Part shown: in pieces, positions 1 to 5,382 of the stretch
How positions within the stretch are numbered: the stretch's first letter is position 1
Layout of the letters: the number at the start of each line of letters is the position of its first letter
From: Flammeovirgaceae bacterium UBA4659
Lineage (GTDB): Bacteria; Bacteroidota; Bacteroidia; Cytophagales; Cyclobacteriaceae
Direction of reading: 5' to 3'
Length of the DNA: 13,751 nt
Assembly (NCBI GenBank): GCA_002405445.1
Contig: DHLV01000076.1
Coordinates: 28,691 to 42,441 of the forward strand
Made by a program: the position numbers and the translations under genes
Notes under the pieces: model-generated
What the model saw: the letters and a program-made list of their open reading frames with translations, nothing else
What the model was told of the DNA's origin: nothing
The model's database searches: none

Positions 1-134
1 GGCACCCGATTGGCAGAAACAACAACTTCATCTAAATAGCGCACTTTGGTTGTATCTCTTTCCTCCGGCTCGGCATATTGTGACCATGCAAACGTGGAAA
101 TTGAAATCAATATGATTGATAGAATTATTTTCAT
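1..134 (-). CDS. TonB-dependent receptor, N-terminal fragment (runs off left edge)
   Basis: Only the first 44 codons are in the window. Reading back from the ATG at 134-132, the peptide starts MKIILSIILISISTFAWSQ, a convincing Sec signal peptide with cleavage near SQ/Y. A short acidic linker (YAEPEERDTTKVR) follows, then YLDEVVVSANRVP. The LDEVVVSANR stretch is the typical TonB-box and plug start of Bacteroidota outer-membrane receptors of the BtuB/siderophore type that lack the carboxypeptidase-regulatory-like extension. The role would be energised uptake of a vitamin, metal chelate or peptide across the outer membrane; the substrate is not visible. The preceding gene on this strand (start 744) ends 103 bases upstream and is probably in the same transcription unit. 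The fragment is short, so the call rests on the signal peptide plus this motif. Confidence 0.8.
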   Translation of the reverse strand, partial: MKIILSIILISISTFAWSQYAEPEERDTTKVRYLDEVVVSANRV

Positions 135-237
135 GTTCTTAAAAGTTTATAAATGGAATATTTAGTCTAGTCAACTCGCGTTCACAGACCATACTTGCCC
201 GTTTCATTTAAAATAGGGAAAGCGAAAAATGAATAAA

Positions 238-744
238 TTAAGCTCGAGGAGGGGGAGATTCAACGACCGAAGAGAAGGCAGCGTAAAGATCTAAGTAGCG
301 GGTGTTTCCAATAGAAACTGATTCAGACGAAAACCTAAATTCATTCTGCACCGGCAAATAAACCCACGTCATAAAACTTACCAGTTGCGAAGGCACAGGC
401 TTTTTATCGGAAGAAGAACGCTTGAGAATTTCATTCAAGAATCCGAGCAAGTTATCCTCTGCACCATCGTGCAAGGCGTACACAAAATAAATGCCTTCTT
501 TCACTTCTACTCTGGCAATGTCATACATCTTTCCGTTTAGTTCCAACTCATCTTCTTCATGTAAAGATTTTTGATATTCCGATTTTGTTAATTGAATCAA
601 CTCCAATTTCTCGTCAGGCGTAGCTTTTAATAGCAACCTCATTTCTTGCCGAATGGCCATTAGTCGAACACCAAAATAGGTATACACGCCTGCAAAGTGG
701 AGCAAGAACACTGAGACTAACCCTATGGAAAACAGCTTTTTCAT
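238..744 (-). CDS. Membrane-anchored hypothetical protein upstream of a TonB-dependent receptor
   Basis: A 168-residue protein. I place the start at the ATG at 744-742 because it opens directly with MKKLF and a hydrophobic segment (about residues 4-26), which looks like an uncleaved anchor or signal peptide. The open frame continues upstream to 822, but the extra 26 residues would put the signal inside the protein. The body is soluble and acidic (a helical region near residues 35-65, then LELNGKMYDIARVEVKEGIYFVYAL), and it ends in a proline-rich tail, SPPPRA. From memory, Bacteroidota often carry small proteins of this layout (NGK-Y motif, PP-rich end) just ahead of metal-related TonB receptors. 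That fits its position before the receptor starting at 134, but no biochemical function is known to me. Orientation and spacing suggest co-transcription with that receptor. Confidence 0.65.
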   Translation of the reverse strand: MKKLFSIGLVSVFLLHFAGVYTYFGVRLMAIRQEMRLLLKATPDEKLELIQLTKSEYQKSLHEEDELELNGKMYDIARVEVKEGIYFVYALHDGAEDNLLGFLNEILKRSSSDKKPVPSQLVSFMTWVYLPVQNEFRFSSESVSIGNTRYLDLYAAFSSVVESPPPRA

Positions 745-862
745 TAATGGATTGGCAATGTAATTAAAATTGAGAAAAATGCAGGGGATTGAGTGATAGA
801 CGGGAAATGCAATGTCATGCATAAGCGCAAAGCTTGCTCTCTAAAGGCTTTGTTTAAATCCC

Positions 863-886
863 CTTGGCGTCTTTGCGTCTTTGCGT
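863..886. repeat. Three tandem copies of an 8-bp unit (CTTTGCGT)
   Basis: The units read CTTGGCGT, CTTTGCGT and CTTTGCGT in a row with one mismatch, in the gap before the acyl-CoA dehydrogenase gene. Short GCGTCTTT-type tandem runs are familiar as interspersed intergenic repeats in many bacterial genomes; that comparison is from memory. The second copy contains the TTTG that serves as the -33 element of the candidate promoter at 872-903. Confidence 0.75.
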
Positions 887-903
887 GGAATAATCTAACT
901 TTC
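872..903 (+). promoter_or_regulatory. Candidate Bacteroidota promoter for the acyl-CoA dehydrogenase gene
   Basis: TTTG (872-875), a 20-base spacer, and TAACTTTC (896-903), a 7-of-8 match to TAnnTTTG. The likely start of transcription near 908-910 would leave a leader of about 11 bases before the ATG at 921. The -33 TTTG lies inside the 8-bp tandem repeat. Confidence 0.5.
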
Positions 904-910
904 AGATTAT
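890..910. promoter_or_regulatory. 21-bp inverted repeat over the -7 box (possible operator)
   Basis: ATAATCT (890-896), 7 bases, then AGATTAT (904-910), a perfect 7-bp inverted repeat that embraces the candidate -7 box of the acyl-CoA dehydrogenase promoter. Size and position suit a dimeric repressor such as a TetR-type fatty-acid regulator, but no regulator gene lies in the window, and a weak mRNA hairpin is an alternative. Confidence 0.4.
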
Positions 911-920
911 ACTTAGTTCC

Positions 921-2123
921 ATGACTGAACTCTTCCTCACCGAAAAACTAAAATCCCTTCTTCCTCAATACCAAGATTTCTTGAAGAAGGAAGTGTACCC
1001 CATCGAGTTGGGCATTATCACCAGGCCGTTTCGTCAGTCGCTGTCTATCATCAAAGCCTTACGCGAGAAAGCAAAAGCGCAAAAACTATTTGCACCACAC
1101 TTGTCGCCCAAAGAAGGCGGTGTGGGTTTAAACCTGATGGAGTTTGCACAAGTGAGTGAAGTGTTAGGGACTTCCCCCCTAGGGCATCTGATTTTTAATT
1201 GCAACGCTCCCGACATAGGCAATATGGAGTTGATGCATCAATTCGCTTCCGCGGAATTGAAGAAGAAATATTTGCAGCCTCTGATGAATGGCGACATTCG
1301 GTCTTGCTTTGCCATGACGGAGCCAGAGTTTGCGGGGTCCAATCCCGTGAACTTGGCCACCACCGCTGTTCGAGAGGGTGAGCATTATGTCATCAATGGG
1401 CACAAATGGTTTACCACCGCAGCCGATGGCGCCAACTTTACAATTGTGATGGCAGTCACAGATGCACAAAATACAAACCCATATCTCCGTGCCAGCATGA
1501 TTTTAGTGCCCTTAGATAATCCTGGCTTTGAGTTAGTGCGCAATATTTCCATTATGGGCGATGCAGGCGAAGACTATTTTAGTCATGCGGAGGTTCGATT
1601 TACAAATTGCAAAGTCCCTGTAGCGAATTTGATTGGGCAGGAGGGACAGGGTTTTGCTTTGGCGCAAGCACGACTAGGGCCGGGACGTATTCACCATTGC
1701 ATGCGCTGGATTGGAATTTGTGAACGCGCGTTTGATTTGATGTGCCATCGGGCGGCTACACGCAAGTTGAGTGACCATCAATTCTTGGGCCAGCAACAAA
1801 TCATTCAGGCATGGATTGCCGAGTGCAGAGCCAACATCAATGCCGCGCGGTTGATGGTGTTGCACACCGCTTACAAAATGGAAAAGGAAGGAGCAAAAGC
1901 TGCCAAAGAAGAAATCTCAACCATTAAATTTTTCGTGGCAGATGTACTGATGAAAACCTTAGACAAAGCCATTCAAGTGCATGGCGCACTCGGCATTACG
2001 GATGATACCCTTCTTTCCTTTTGGTATCGGCACGAGCGCGGGGCTAGAATTTACGATGGCCCGGATGAAGTACATAAGGTATCGTTGGCGAAGGCGATAT
2101 TGAAAGTGTATGGGATGGAATAG
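921..2123 (+). CDS. ACAD11-like acyl-CoA dehydrogenase family protein
   Basis: A flavoprotein of 400 residues, the usual length for the family. It has an N-terminal helical domain (about 1-125), the middle beta domain opening with CFAMTEPEFAGSNP (129-142, flavin/substrate contacts), and a C-terminal four-helix domain. LGPGRIHHCMR and the end motif YDGPDEVH (378-385) are signatures of the ACAD10/ACAD11 branch. In classical enzymes the last motif begins YEG with the catalytic Glu; here it is Asp379, as in ACAD11. In ACAD10/11 and in bacterial levulinate catabolism (LvaA/LvaC), a kinase phosphorylates 4-hydroxyacyl-CoA and the dehydrogenase-fold partner eliminates the phosphate to give enoyl-CoA. 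A matching kinase starts at 3239 and a 3-hydroxyacyl-CoA dehydrogenase at 4355, so that role is my preferred inference; plain fatty acyl-CoA oxidation is the alternative. Confidence 0.9.
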   Translation: MTELFLTEKLKSLLPQYQDFLKKEVYPIELGIITRPFRQSLSIIKALREKAKAQKLFAPHLSPKEGGVGLNLMEFAQVSEVLGTSPLGHLIFNCNAPDIGNMELMHQFASAELKKKYLQPLMNGDIRSCFAMTEPEFAGSNPVNLATTAVREGEHYVINGHKWFTTAADGANFTIVMAVTDAQNTNPYLRASMILVPLDNPGFELVRNISIMGDAGEDYFSHAEVRFTNCKVPVANLIGQEGQGFALAQARLGPGRIHHCMRWIGICERAFDLMCHRAATRKLSDHQFLGQQQIIQAWIAECRANINAARLMVLHTAYKMEKEGAKAAKEEISTIKFFVADVLMKTLDKAIQVHGALGITDDTLLSFWYRHERGARIYDGPDEVHKVSLAKAILKVYGME

Positions 2124-2222
2124 CTATGCTTCAAACAATTCTCTCGACAAACCACACTGACGAATAATGGATTGAAGTGTTCCGATTCTGATTTCTTTGT
2201 GGTCAGGCACGGGTTTACCCAA
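2124..2222 (-). pseudogene. hicA toxin remnant with an internal in-frame deletion
   Basis: Directly after hicB on the minus strand, and overlapping its last codons, a 32-residue frame begins at TTG (2222-2220) and reads LGKPVPDHKEIRIGTLQ, then SIIRQCGLSRELFEA, then TAG (2126-2124). The part from PVPDHKEI onward is the C-terminal half of a HicA mRNA interferase (compare the family pattern H-KEIxxGTLxxIIRQxG). The N-terminal half, with the fold's first helix and the catalytic GSH histidine, is absent. The LGK start matches how hicA genes of this group begin (MGK), so about 40 codons seem to be missing from the middle and the frame is kept. The product should be inactive as a toxin. It is shorter than 60 codons and easy to overlook. 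Confidence 0.7.
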
Positions 2223-2442
2223 TCGCGACCTCCATTCGAGTTACAAAGACTTCCTCGTGTAATCGTTGACTTATTTCAGCGGTAGAAGCTGTTTCTAAAA
2301 AAAGCTCAACGGCTTCTTTCAAATTAGCCGATGCTTCTTCAACGGTGTCGCCTTGACTGGCAATGTCAAGTTCGGGGCAGAGCGAAACATACCCATTACC
2401 TTCCTTTTCAATTACTGCTGTGAACTGGAATTTCTTGTTCAT
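2215..2442 (-). CDS. hicB: HicB-family antitoxin
   Basis: A 75-residue protein with the compact HicB fold: FTAVIEKEGNGYVSLCPELDIASQGDT (partial RNase-H-like strands with the CPELD motif), then a helix, VEEASANLKEAVELFLE, and a short C-terminal strand ending VEVAIG. Members of this group neutralise HicA, a double-stranded-RNA-binding-fold mRNA interferase, by direct binding. There is no ribbon-helix-helix or HTH extension, so this short form would not be expected to bind DNA by itself. The gene order hicB then hicA, with a few bases of overlap, is usual for this group, but here the toxin is a deletion remnant. The gene lies opposite to the acyl-CoA dehydrogenase and diverges from the UPF0175 gene, so it is a self-contained accessory insertion. 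It may be retained by chance, or to counter HicA toxins encoded elsewhere. Confidence 0.85.
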   Translation of the reverse strand: MNKKFQFTAVIEKEGNGYVSLCPELDIASQGDTVEEASANLKEAVELFLETASTAEISQRLHEEVFVTRMEVAIG

Positions 2443-2446
2443 TTAC

Positions 2447-2480
2447 CAAAGGTAGTGAATTAAGTAATGGTCTTTTCAAA
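2447..2480 (-). promoter_or_regulatory. Candidate promoter for hicB
   Basis: Reading the minus strand: TTTG (2480-2477), 22 bases, then TACCTTTG (2454-2447), a perfect TAnnTTTG. The spacing is two or three bases longer than usual. Only four bases (GTAA) separate the -7 box from the ATG, so the message would be nearly or fully leaderless. Confidence 0.4.
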
Positions 2481-2510
2481 ATTTCTAAGTCCATATTAGA
2501 AATGGCTCTA

Positions 2511-2542
2511 TTTGGAAAAGGGATATGTTCACAGTAACTTTA
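2511..2542 (+). promoter_or_regulatory. Candidate promoter for the UPF0175 / PIN pair and the kinase gene
   Basis: TTTG (2511-2514), 20 bases, then TAACTTTA (2535-2542, 7 of 8 to TAnnTTTG). The layout closely matches the one before the acyl-CoA dehydrogenase gene. Only five bases separate the -7 box from the ATG at 2548, again pointing to a leaderless message. This also argues against the in-frame TTG at 2512 as start. Confidence 0.45.
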
Positions 2543-2547
2543 CTTCC

Positions 2548-2775
2548 ATGCGCACAATTATAATTGATTTGCCCGACCACGCTGACCTTGACTCTCGTCA
2601 AACGGCTAAATTTTTGGCGGCTAAATTGTACGAAGCAGGGAAGTTATCTTTGGGACAAGCGGCCGAAATGGTGGGAATGTCTAAACCTGCATTTGCAGAG
2701 ATTCTTGTTGACTTTGGCGTTTCCCTTATTAACCACCCGATTCAAGAAGTGACGGACGATGCCAAGCGAATTTAA
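2548..2775 (+). CDS. UPF0175 family protein (putative antitoxin)
   Basis: 75 residues from the ATG at 2548; the frame extends back to a TTG at 2512, but that codon overlaps the promoter's -33 element. The start MRTIIIDLPDHADLDS is followed by RQTAKFLAAKLYEAGKLSLG and QAAEMVGMSKPAFAEILVDF, a helix-turn-helix-like arrangement characteristic of the UPF0175 family. It ends in PIQEVTDDAKRI, a tail that could contact the partner. UPF0175 proteins are commonly paired with DUF3368 PIN-like proteins as presumed type II toxin-antitoxin systems, the UPF0175 member being the DNA-binding antitoxin. The partner gene overlaps this one by 17 bases (2759-2775), which supports translational coupling. Assignment to the family is solid; activity as an antitoxin is inferred. 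Confidence 0.8.
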   Translation: MRTIIIDLPDHADLDSRQTAKFLAAKLYEAGKLSLGQAAEMVGMSKPAFAEILVDFGVSLINHPIQEVTDDAKRI

Positions 2776-3229
2776 GCACTTCGTAATCGCGGACACCAGT
2801 TGTTTTATTTTGTTGGATAAAATTGACGAGTTGCCGTTACTGCACAAAATGTTTGAAACTGTAACAACGACTCCTACAATTGCAAAAGAGTTTGGGAAAA
2901 ATCTACCAGCATGGGTAAGAGTCAAATCTCCATCAAATCAAAACTACCTGAAGCTACTGGAATCGGACGTAGATCGCGGTGAAGCAAGTGCAATCGCCCT
3001 TGCACTTGAAAATACCAACACCCTACTGATTCTAGATGATTGGAAAGCGAGAGTGCTCGCTAAAAAGTTAGATCTGAATTTTACAGGTACTCTCGGCATC
3101 TTTCTGAAAGCCACAGAAGTAGGCCTCCTCAAGGAAATCAAGCCAAGTATTTTGAAAATTCAAAACACGAATTTTCGATTTTCAAGAGATACTGTTGAGG
3201 AGATTTTAAAGGCCGCCAACGAATCATAA
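2759..3229 (+). CDS. DUF3368 / PIN-like domain protein (putative toxin)
   Basis: 156 residues, typical for the family. The N-terminus reads FVIADTSCFILLDKI, with Asp12 as the first acidic residue of a PIN-like nuclease site. Further acidic positions are Glu44 (TIAKEF), Glu75 (DRGEASAIALALE, the classic central motif) and Asp93/Asp94 (LLILDDWKAR). The later TGTLGIFLKATEVGLL segment is also family-typical. Such proteins are expected to cleave RNA with Mg2+ when free of their UPF0175 partner. All acidic positions appear intact, so unlike the neighbouring hicA this toxin is probably functional. The stop is only nine bases before the ATG of the kinase gene at 3239, so the kinase may be transcribed from the toxin-antitoxin promoter. 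Toxicity is inferred from family and pairing. Confidence 0.8.
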   Translation: MPSEFKHFVIADTSCFILLDKIDELPLLHKMFETVTTTPTIAKEFGKNLPAWVRVKSPSNQNYLKLLESDVDRGEASAIALALENTNTLLILDDWKARVLAKKLDLNFTGTLGIFLKATEVGLLKEIKPSILKIQNTNFRFSRDTVEEILKAANES

Positions 3230-3238
3230 CGCGATAAA

Positions 3239-4288
3239 ATGCTCGACCAACCTTCTTCCATTCGTACAGGCGAAGAACTGAATCAAGAAAAACTAGCTGT
3301 TTACTTGAACAAGCATGGCATCGCCAAAGAAATTTCCATTCAACAGTTTCCGAGTGGGTATTCAAACCTTACTTATCTAATTAAAGCAGAGAAGGAGGAA
3401 TACATCTTACGCAGGCCACCCTTCGGTGCGAACATTAAGTCGGCACATGATATGGAGCGCGAATACAACGTGTTGTCGCTTTTGCGAAAGGCTGGCTTTA
3501 CAAAATCACCTGAACCCGTTTTGCTTTGCAGCGATGAAAATGTCATTGGTGCAAAATTCTATTTGATGAAACGGGTGAATGGAGTGATCCTGCGAAACCG
3601 CGTGCCAAAAGGAATGACGATAGAACCAGCAACGTTCAATCAACTCTCAAAAGCTACCGTTGACCAATTGGTACAGCTTCATCAGCTCGACATCAAATCT
3701 TCAGGGCTTGACCAACTGGGCAAACCCGAAGGCTATGTGCAGCGGCAAGTGGAAGGATGGACGAAACGATATTTCAACGCCCAAACGGATGACATTACCG
3801 CCATGAACGAAGCGGCAGATTGGATGCAGAAAAACATTCCTGCCTCCGCAAAGGCTTCTCTTATCCACAACGATTACAAGTATGATAACCTCGTTCTCAA
3901 TCCCGATGACCTCACTGAAATCAAAGCAATTTTAGATTGGGAGATGGCTACCATAGGGGATCCACTAATGGATTTGGGAACTACGCTCGCCTATTGGGCA
4001 GAAGCCAACGACTCGGATGCGTTGAAACCTTTCAACTTGACCTGGATGCCCGGCAACATGACGCGCCATGAAATGGCTCAATACTATGCAGAGAAATCAC
4101 AAACCAACATTGACAATATTATTTTCTATTACGTGTTCGGAAGTTTTAAAGTAGGCGTGATTTGCCAGCAAATTTATTACCGCTACAAGCAAGGGCATAC
4201 GCAAGACCCGCGGTTTGCCATGCTGATCCACGTAATCAAAGCATGTGCAGAGAATGCGAGAAAAGCTATTTTTAATTCGTTGATTTGA
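3239..4288 (+). CDS. APH-fold phosphotransferase, ACAD10/11 kinase type
   Basis: 349 residues with the aminoglycoside-phosphotransferase/choline-kinase fold. Visible elements are the nucleotide loop FPSGYSNLTY (37-46), YILRRPP (55-61), where Arg takes the usual Lys neighbourhood, the helix-C glutamate region MEREYNVL (72-79), the catalytic loop HNDYKYDN (210-217; Asp212 base, Asn217 metal) and the metal motif LDWEMATIGDP (232-242; Asp233). This pattern belongs to the group fused to acyl-CoA dehydrogenases in ACAD10/ACAD11 and encoded by lvaA in levulinate catabolism, where it phosphorylates the 4-hydroxyl of hydroxyacyl-CoA. It is therefore unlikely to be an antibiotic-resistance enzyme despite the fold. 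Its probable partner, the dehydrogenase ending at 2123, is separated from it by toxin-antitoxin genes. The stop lies inside a repeat that continues to the next gene. Confidence 0.88.
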   Translation: MLDQPSSIRTGEELNQEKLAVYLNKHGIAKEISIQQFPSGYSNLTYLIKAEKEEYILRRPPFGANIKSAHDMEREYNVLSLLRKAGFTKSPEPVLLCSDENVIGAKFYLMKRVNGVILRNRVPKGMTIEPATFNQLSKATVDQLVQLHQLDIKSSGLDQLGKPEGYVQRQVEGWTKRYFNAQTDDITAMNEAADWMQKNIPASAKASLIHNDYKYDNLVLNPDDLTEIKAILDWEMATIGDPLMDLGTTLAYWAEANDSDALKPFNLTWMPGNMTRHEMAQYYAEKSQTNIDNIIFYYVFGSFKVGVICQQIYYRYKQGHTQDPRFAMLIHVIKACAENARKAIFNSLI

Positions 4289-4354
4289 TAATTCGTTGAT
4301 GAAGTTAAATTTGAAACCAACGAATCATCGAATCAACTCATCACCGAATCAACT
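4273..4354. repeat. Direct and inverted copies of a TTCGTTGATT-like unit between kinase and dehydrogenase genes
   Basis: TAATTCGTTGAT occurs at 4273-4284 and again at 4289-4300 (16-base period). The opposite orientation follows: CAACGAAT (4318-4325), which pairs with ATTCGTTG (4291-4298), and GAATCAACT at 4330-4338 and 4346-4354, again 16 bases apart. The block starts inside the last codons of the kinase gene and ends at the ATG of the next one. It can fold as a long imperfect hairpin. Confidence 0.75.
4284..4313 (+). promoter_or_regulatory. Candidate internal promoter for the 3-hydroxyacyl-CoA dehydrogenase gene
   Basis: TTTG (4284-4287), 18 bases, then TAAATTTG (4306-4313), a perfect TAnnTTTG, 41 bases before the ATG at 4355. 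It lies in the loop and left arm of the inverted repeat, so folding and transcription could affect each other. Spacing is slightly short. Confidence 0.4.
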
Positions 4355-5236
4355 ATGCAAGAAATAAAAAACGTCCTCATTCTTGGCGCTGGCACTTTGG
4401 GTAGCCGTATTGGTTTGCAAGCTGCCATCTCGAAGTACTCTGTTACGGTCTACGACATCCACGAAAGTGCATTAGAGCAATCTCTCAAAGTAATGCACAA
4501 GGTGTTGAAGTATGCGGTCAGGCAAGGCATGATTGAAGAAGAAGATAAACCCGCAATTCTTGCGCGAATCAAGTTCACGACTAATCCATCCGAAGCAGTG
4601 AACGATGCCGATATCATCAGCGAAAGCGTAACGGAAGAAGTGAGCATCAAACAAAAAGTTTGGAAACAATTTGGTGCGTTGGCGCCTGTCAAAACCATTT
4701 TTACTACCAACACTTCTTATTTGTTGCCTTCACAATTTGCCGGCATTTCCGGCCGACCGGAAAAATTTTGTGCATTCCATTTTCATGATGTGTTTACGGC
4801 ACGGGTGGTAGACATTATGCCGCACCCGGGCACCGACCCCGCAATTGTTACGTTGCTGATGGATTTTGGTAAGTGTTTAAATCAAGTTCCGGTTTTGGTA
4901 AAGAAAGAATCGCCCGGATACATTTTTAATTTCATGCTCATGTCGTTGATTGGAGCGGCAGGAAAACTAAAAACAGCGGATGTGGGCAGCATTGAAGATA
5001 TTGATAAGTCGTGGATGGTGAACTTTAACATGCCCATGGGCCCGTTTGGTATTTTGGATAATGTTGGGTTGGATACTGCCTGGCACGTGGTGAAAGACCG
5101 CCCCGATGCAGCATCACAAGCTTTTGCGGCTTTATTGAAAGACTACATCGATAAAGGTAAACTCGGAGAAAAAACTGGTGAGGGCTTTTACCTCTACCCG
5201 CACCCCGCGTATAAAACCTTTGTTGAAAGAGAGTAA
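4355..5236 (+). CDS. 3-hydroxyacyl-CoA dehydrogenase, short form
   Basis: 293 residues covering the NAD-binding domain and the C-terminal helical domain only; there is no enoyl-CoA hydratase part. GAGTLG (11-16) is the dinucleotide loop and Asp34, at the end of the second strand, indicates NAD rather than NADP. Asn119-Thr-Ser121, His142 (in AFHFHD) and Asn192 (SPGYIFN) match the catalytic and substrate residues of human HADH. The glutamate that pairs with the catalytic histidine appears as Asp153 (VVDIMPHPGT), a variant I recall from other bacterial members. The enzyme would oxidise (S)-3-hydroxyacyl-CoA to 3-ketoacyl-CoA in the cytoplasm. Its place 66 bases after the kinase gene fits a pathway that turns 4-hydroxyacyl-CoA into beta-oxidation intermediates. 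A 3-hydroxybutyryl-CoA dehydrogenase role is also possible. Confidence 0.9.
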   Translation: MQEIKNVLILGAGTLGSRIGLQAAISKYSVTVYDIHESALEQSLKVMHKVLKYAVRQGMIEEEDKPAILARIKFTTNPSEAVNDADIISESVTEEVSIKQKVWKQFGALAPVKTIFTTNTSYLLPSQFAGISGRPEKFCAFHFHDVFTARVVDIMPHPGTDPAIVTLLMDFGKCLNQVPVLVKKESPGYIFNFMLMSLIGAAGKLKTADVGSIEDIDKSWMVNFNMPMGPFGILDNVGLDTAWHVVKDRPDAASQAFAALLKDYIDKGKLGEKTGEGFYLYPHPAYKTFVERE

Positions 5237-5245
5237 TACACAATC

Positions 5246-5264
5246 AAAAGTTACGTTAACTTTT
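5246..5264. terminator. A/T-flanked palindrome after the dehydrogenase gene (possible weak terminator)
   Basis: AAAAGTTA (5246-5253), CGT, TAACTTTT (5257-5264): a perfect 8-bp inverted repeat ten bases after the stop codon. An A-run enters and a T-run leaves the stem, as in bidirectional intrinsic terminators, but only one G-C pair per arm and a 3-base loop make it weak. An operator is the alternative. Confidence 0.4.
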
Positions 5265-5296
5265 CCAATGATATTACGTAAAGCTCAAAAAACAAA

Positions 5297-5364
5297 TGTC
5301 AGACTGAGCATGGCGAAGTCGATTCGGAATTTCAAATGCCGTTTTCGTCAAGCTCAAACTGACA
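5297..5364. repeat. Inverted repeat of the TGTCAG-CTGAGC-CGAA type
   Basis: Two 21-base arms (5297-5317 and 5344-5364) are reverse complements at 17 of 21 positions. The outer parts are TGTCAGACTGAGC and GCTCAAACTGACA, with CGAA/TTCG at the inner ends. The inner 26 bases can form a further short stem (CGG/CCG). Sequences of this shape (GTCAGxCTGAGC...TCGAAG and its complement) are familiar interspersed REP-like elements in Bacteroidota and other genomes, from memory. It lies between two plus-strand genes and ends 18 bases before the next ATG. Confidence 0.7.
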
Positions 5365-5382
5365 ATTCCATGTATTACTAAC

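Noticed and set aside
863..886. Short CRISPR-like array
   Set aside because: The 8-bp units are contiguous with no spacers; it is a simple tandem repeat.
2512..2547. Upstream TTG start for the UPF0175 protein
   Set aside because: The extra 12 residues overlap the -33 element of the candidate promoter, and family members begin at the RTIIIDLP strand encoded from 2548.
3239..4288. Aminoglycoside resistance phosphotransferase
   Set aside because: The fold is shared, but the sequence motifs and the neighbouring ACAD11-like dehydrogenase point to the acyl-CoA kinase group.
5178..5381. 67-residue plus-strand frame overlapping the end of the 3-hydroxyacyl-CoA dehydrogenase gene
   Set aside because: It begins inside that gene in another frame and ends in the inverted repeat; the peptide is basic and without recognisable features.
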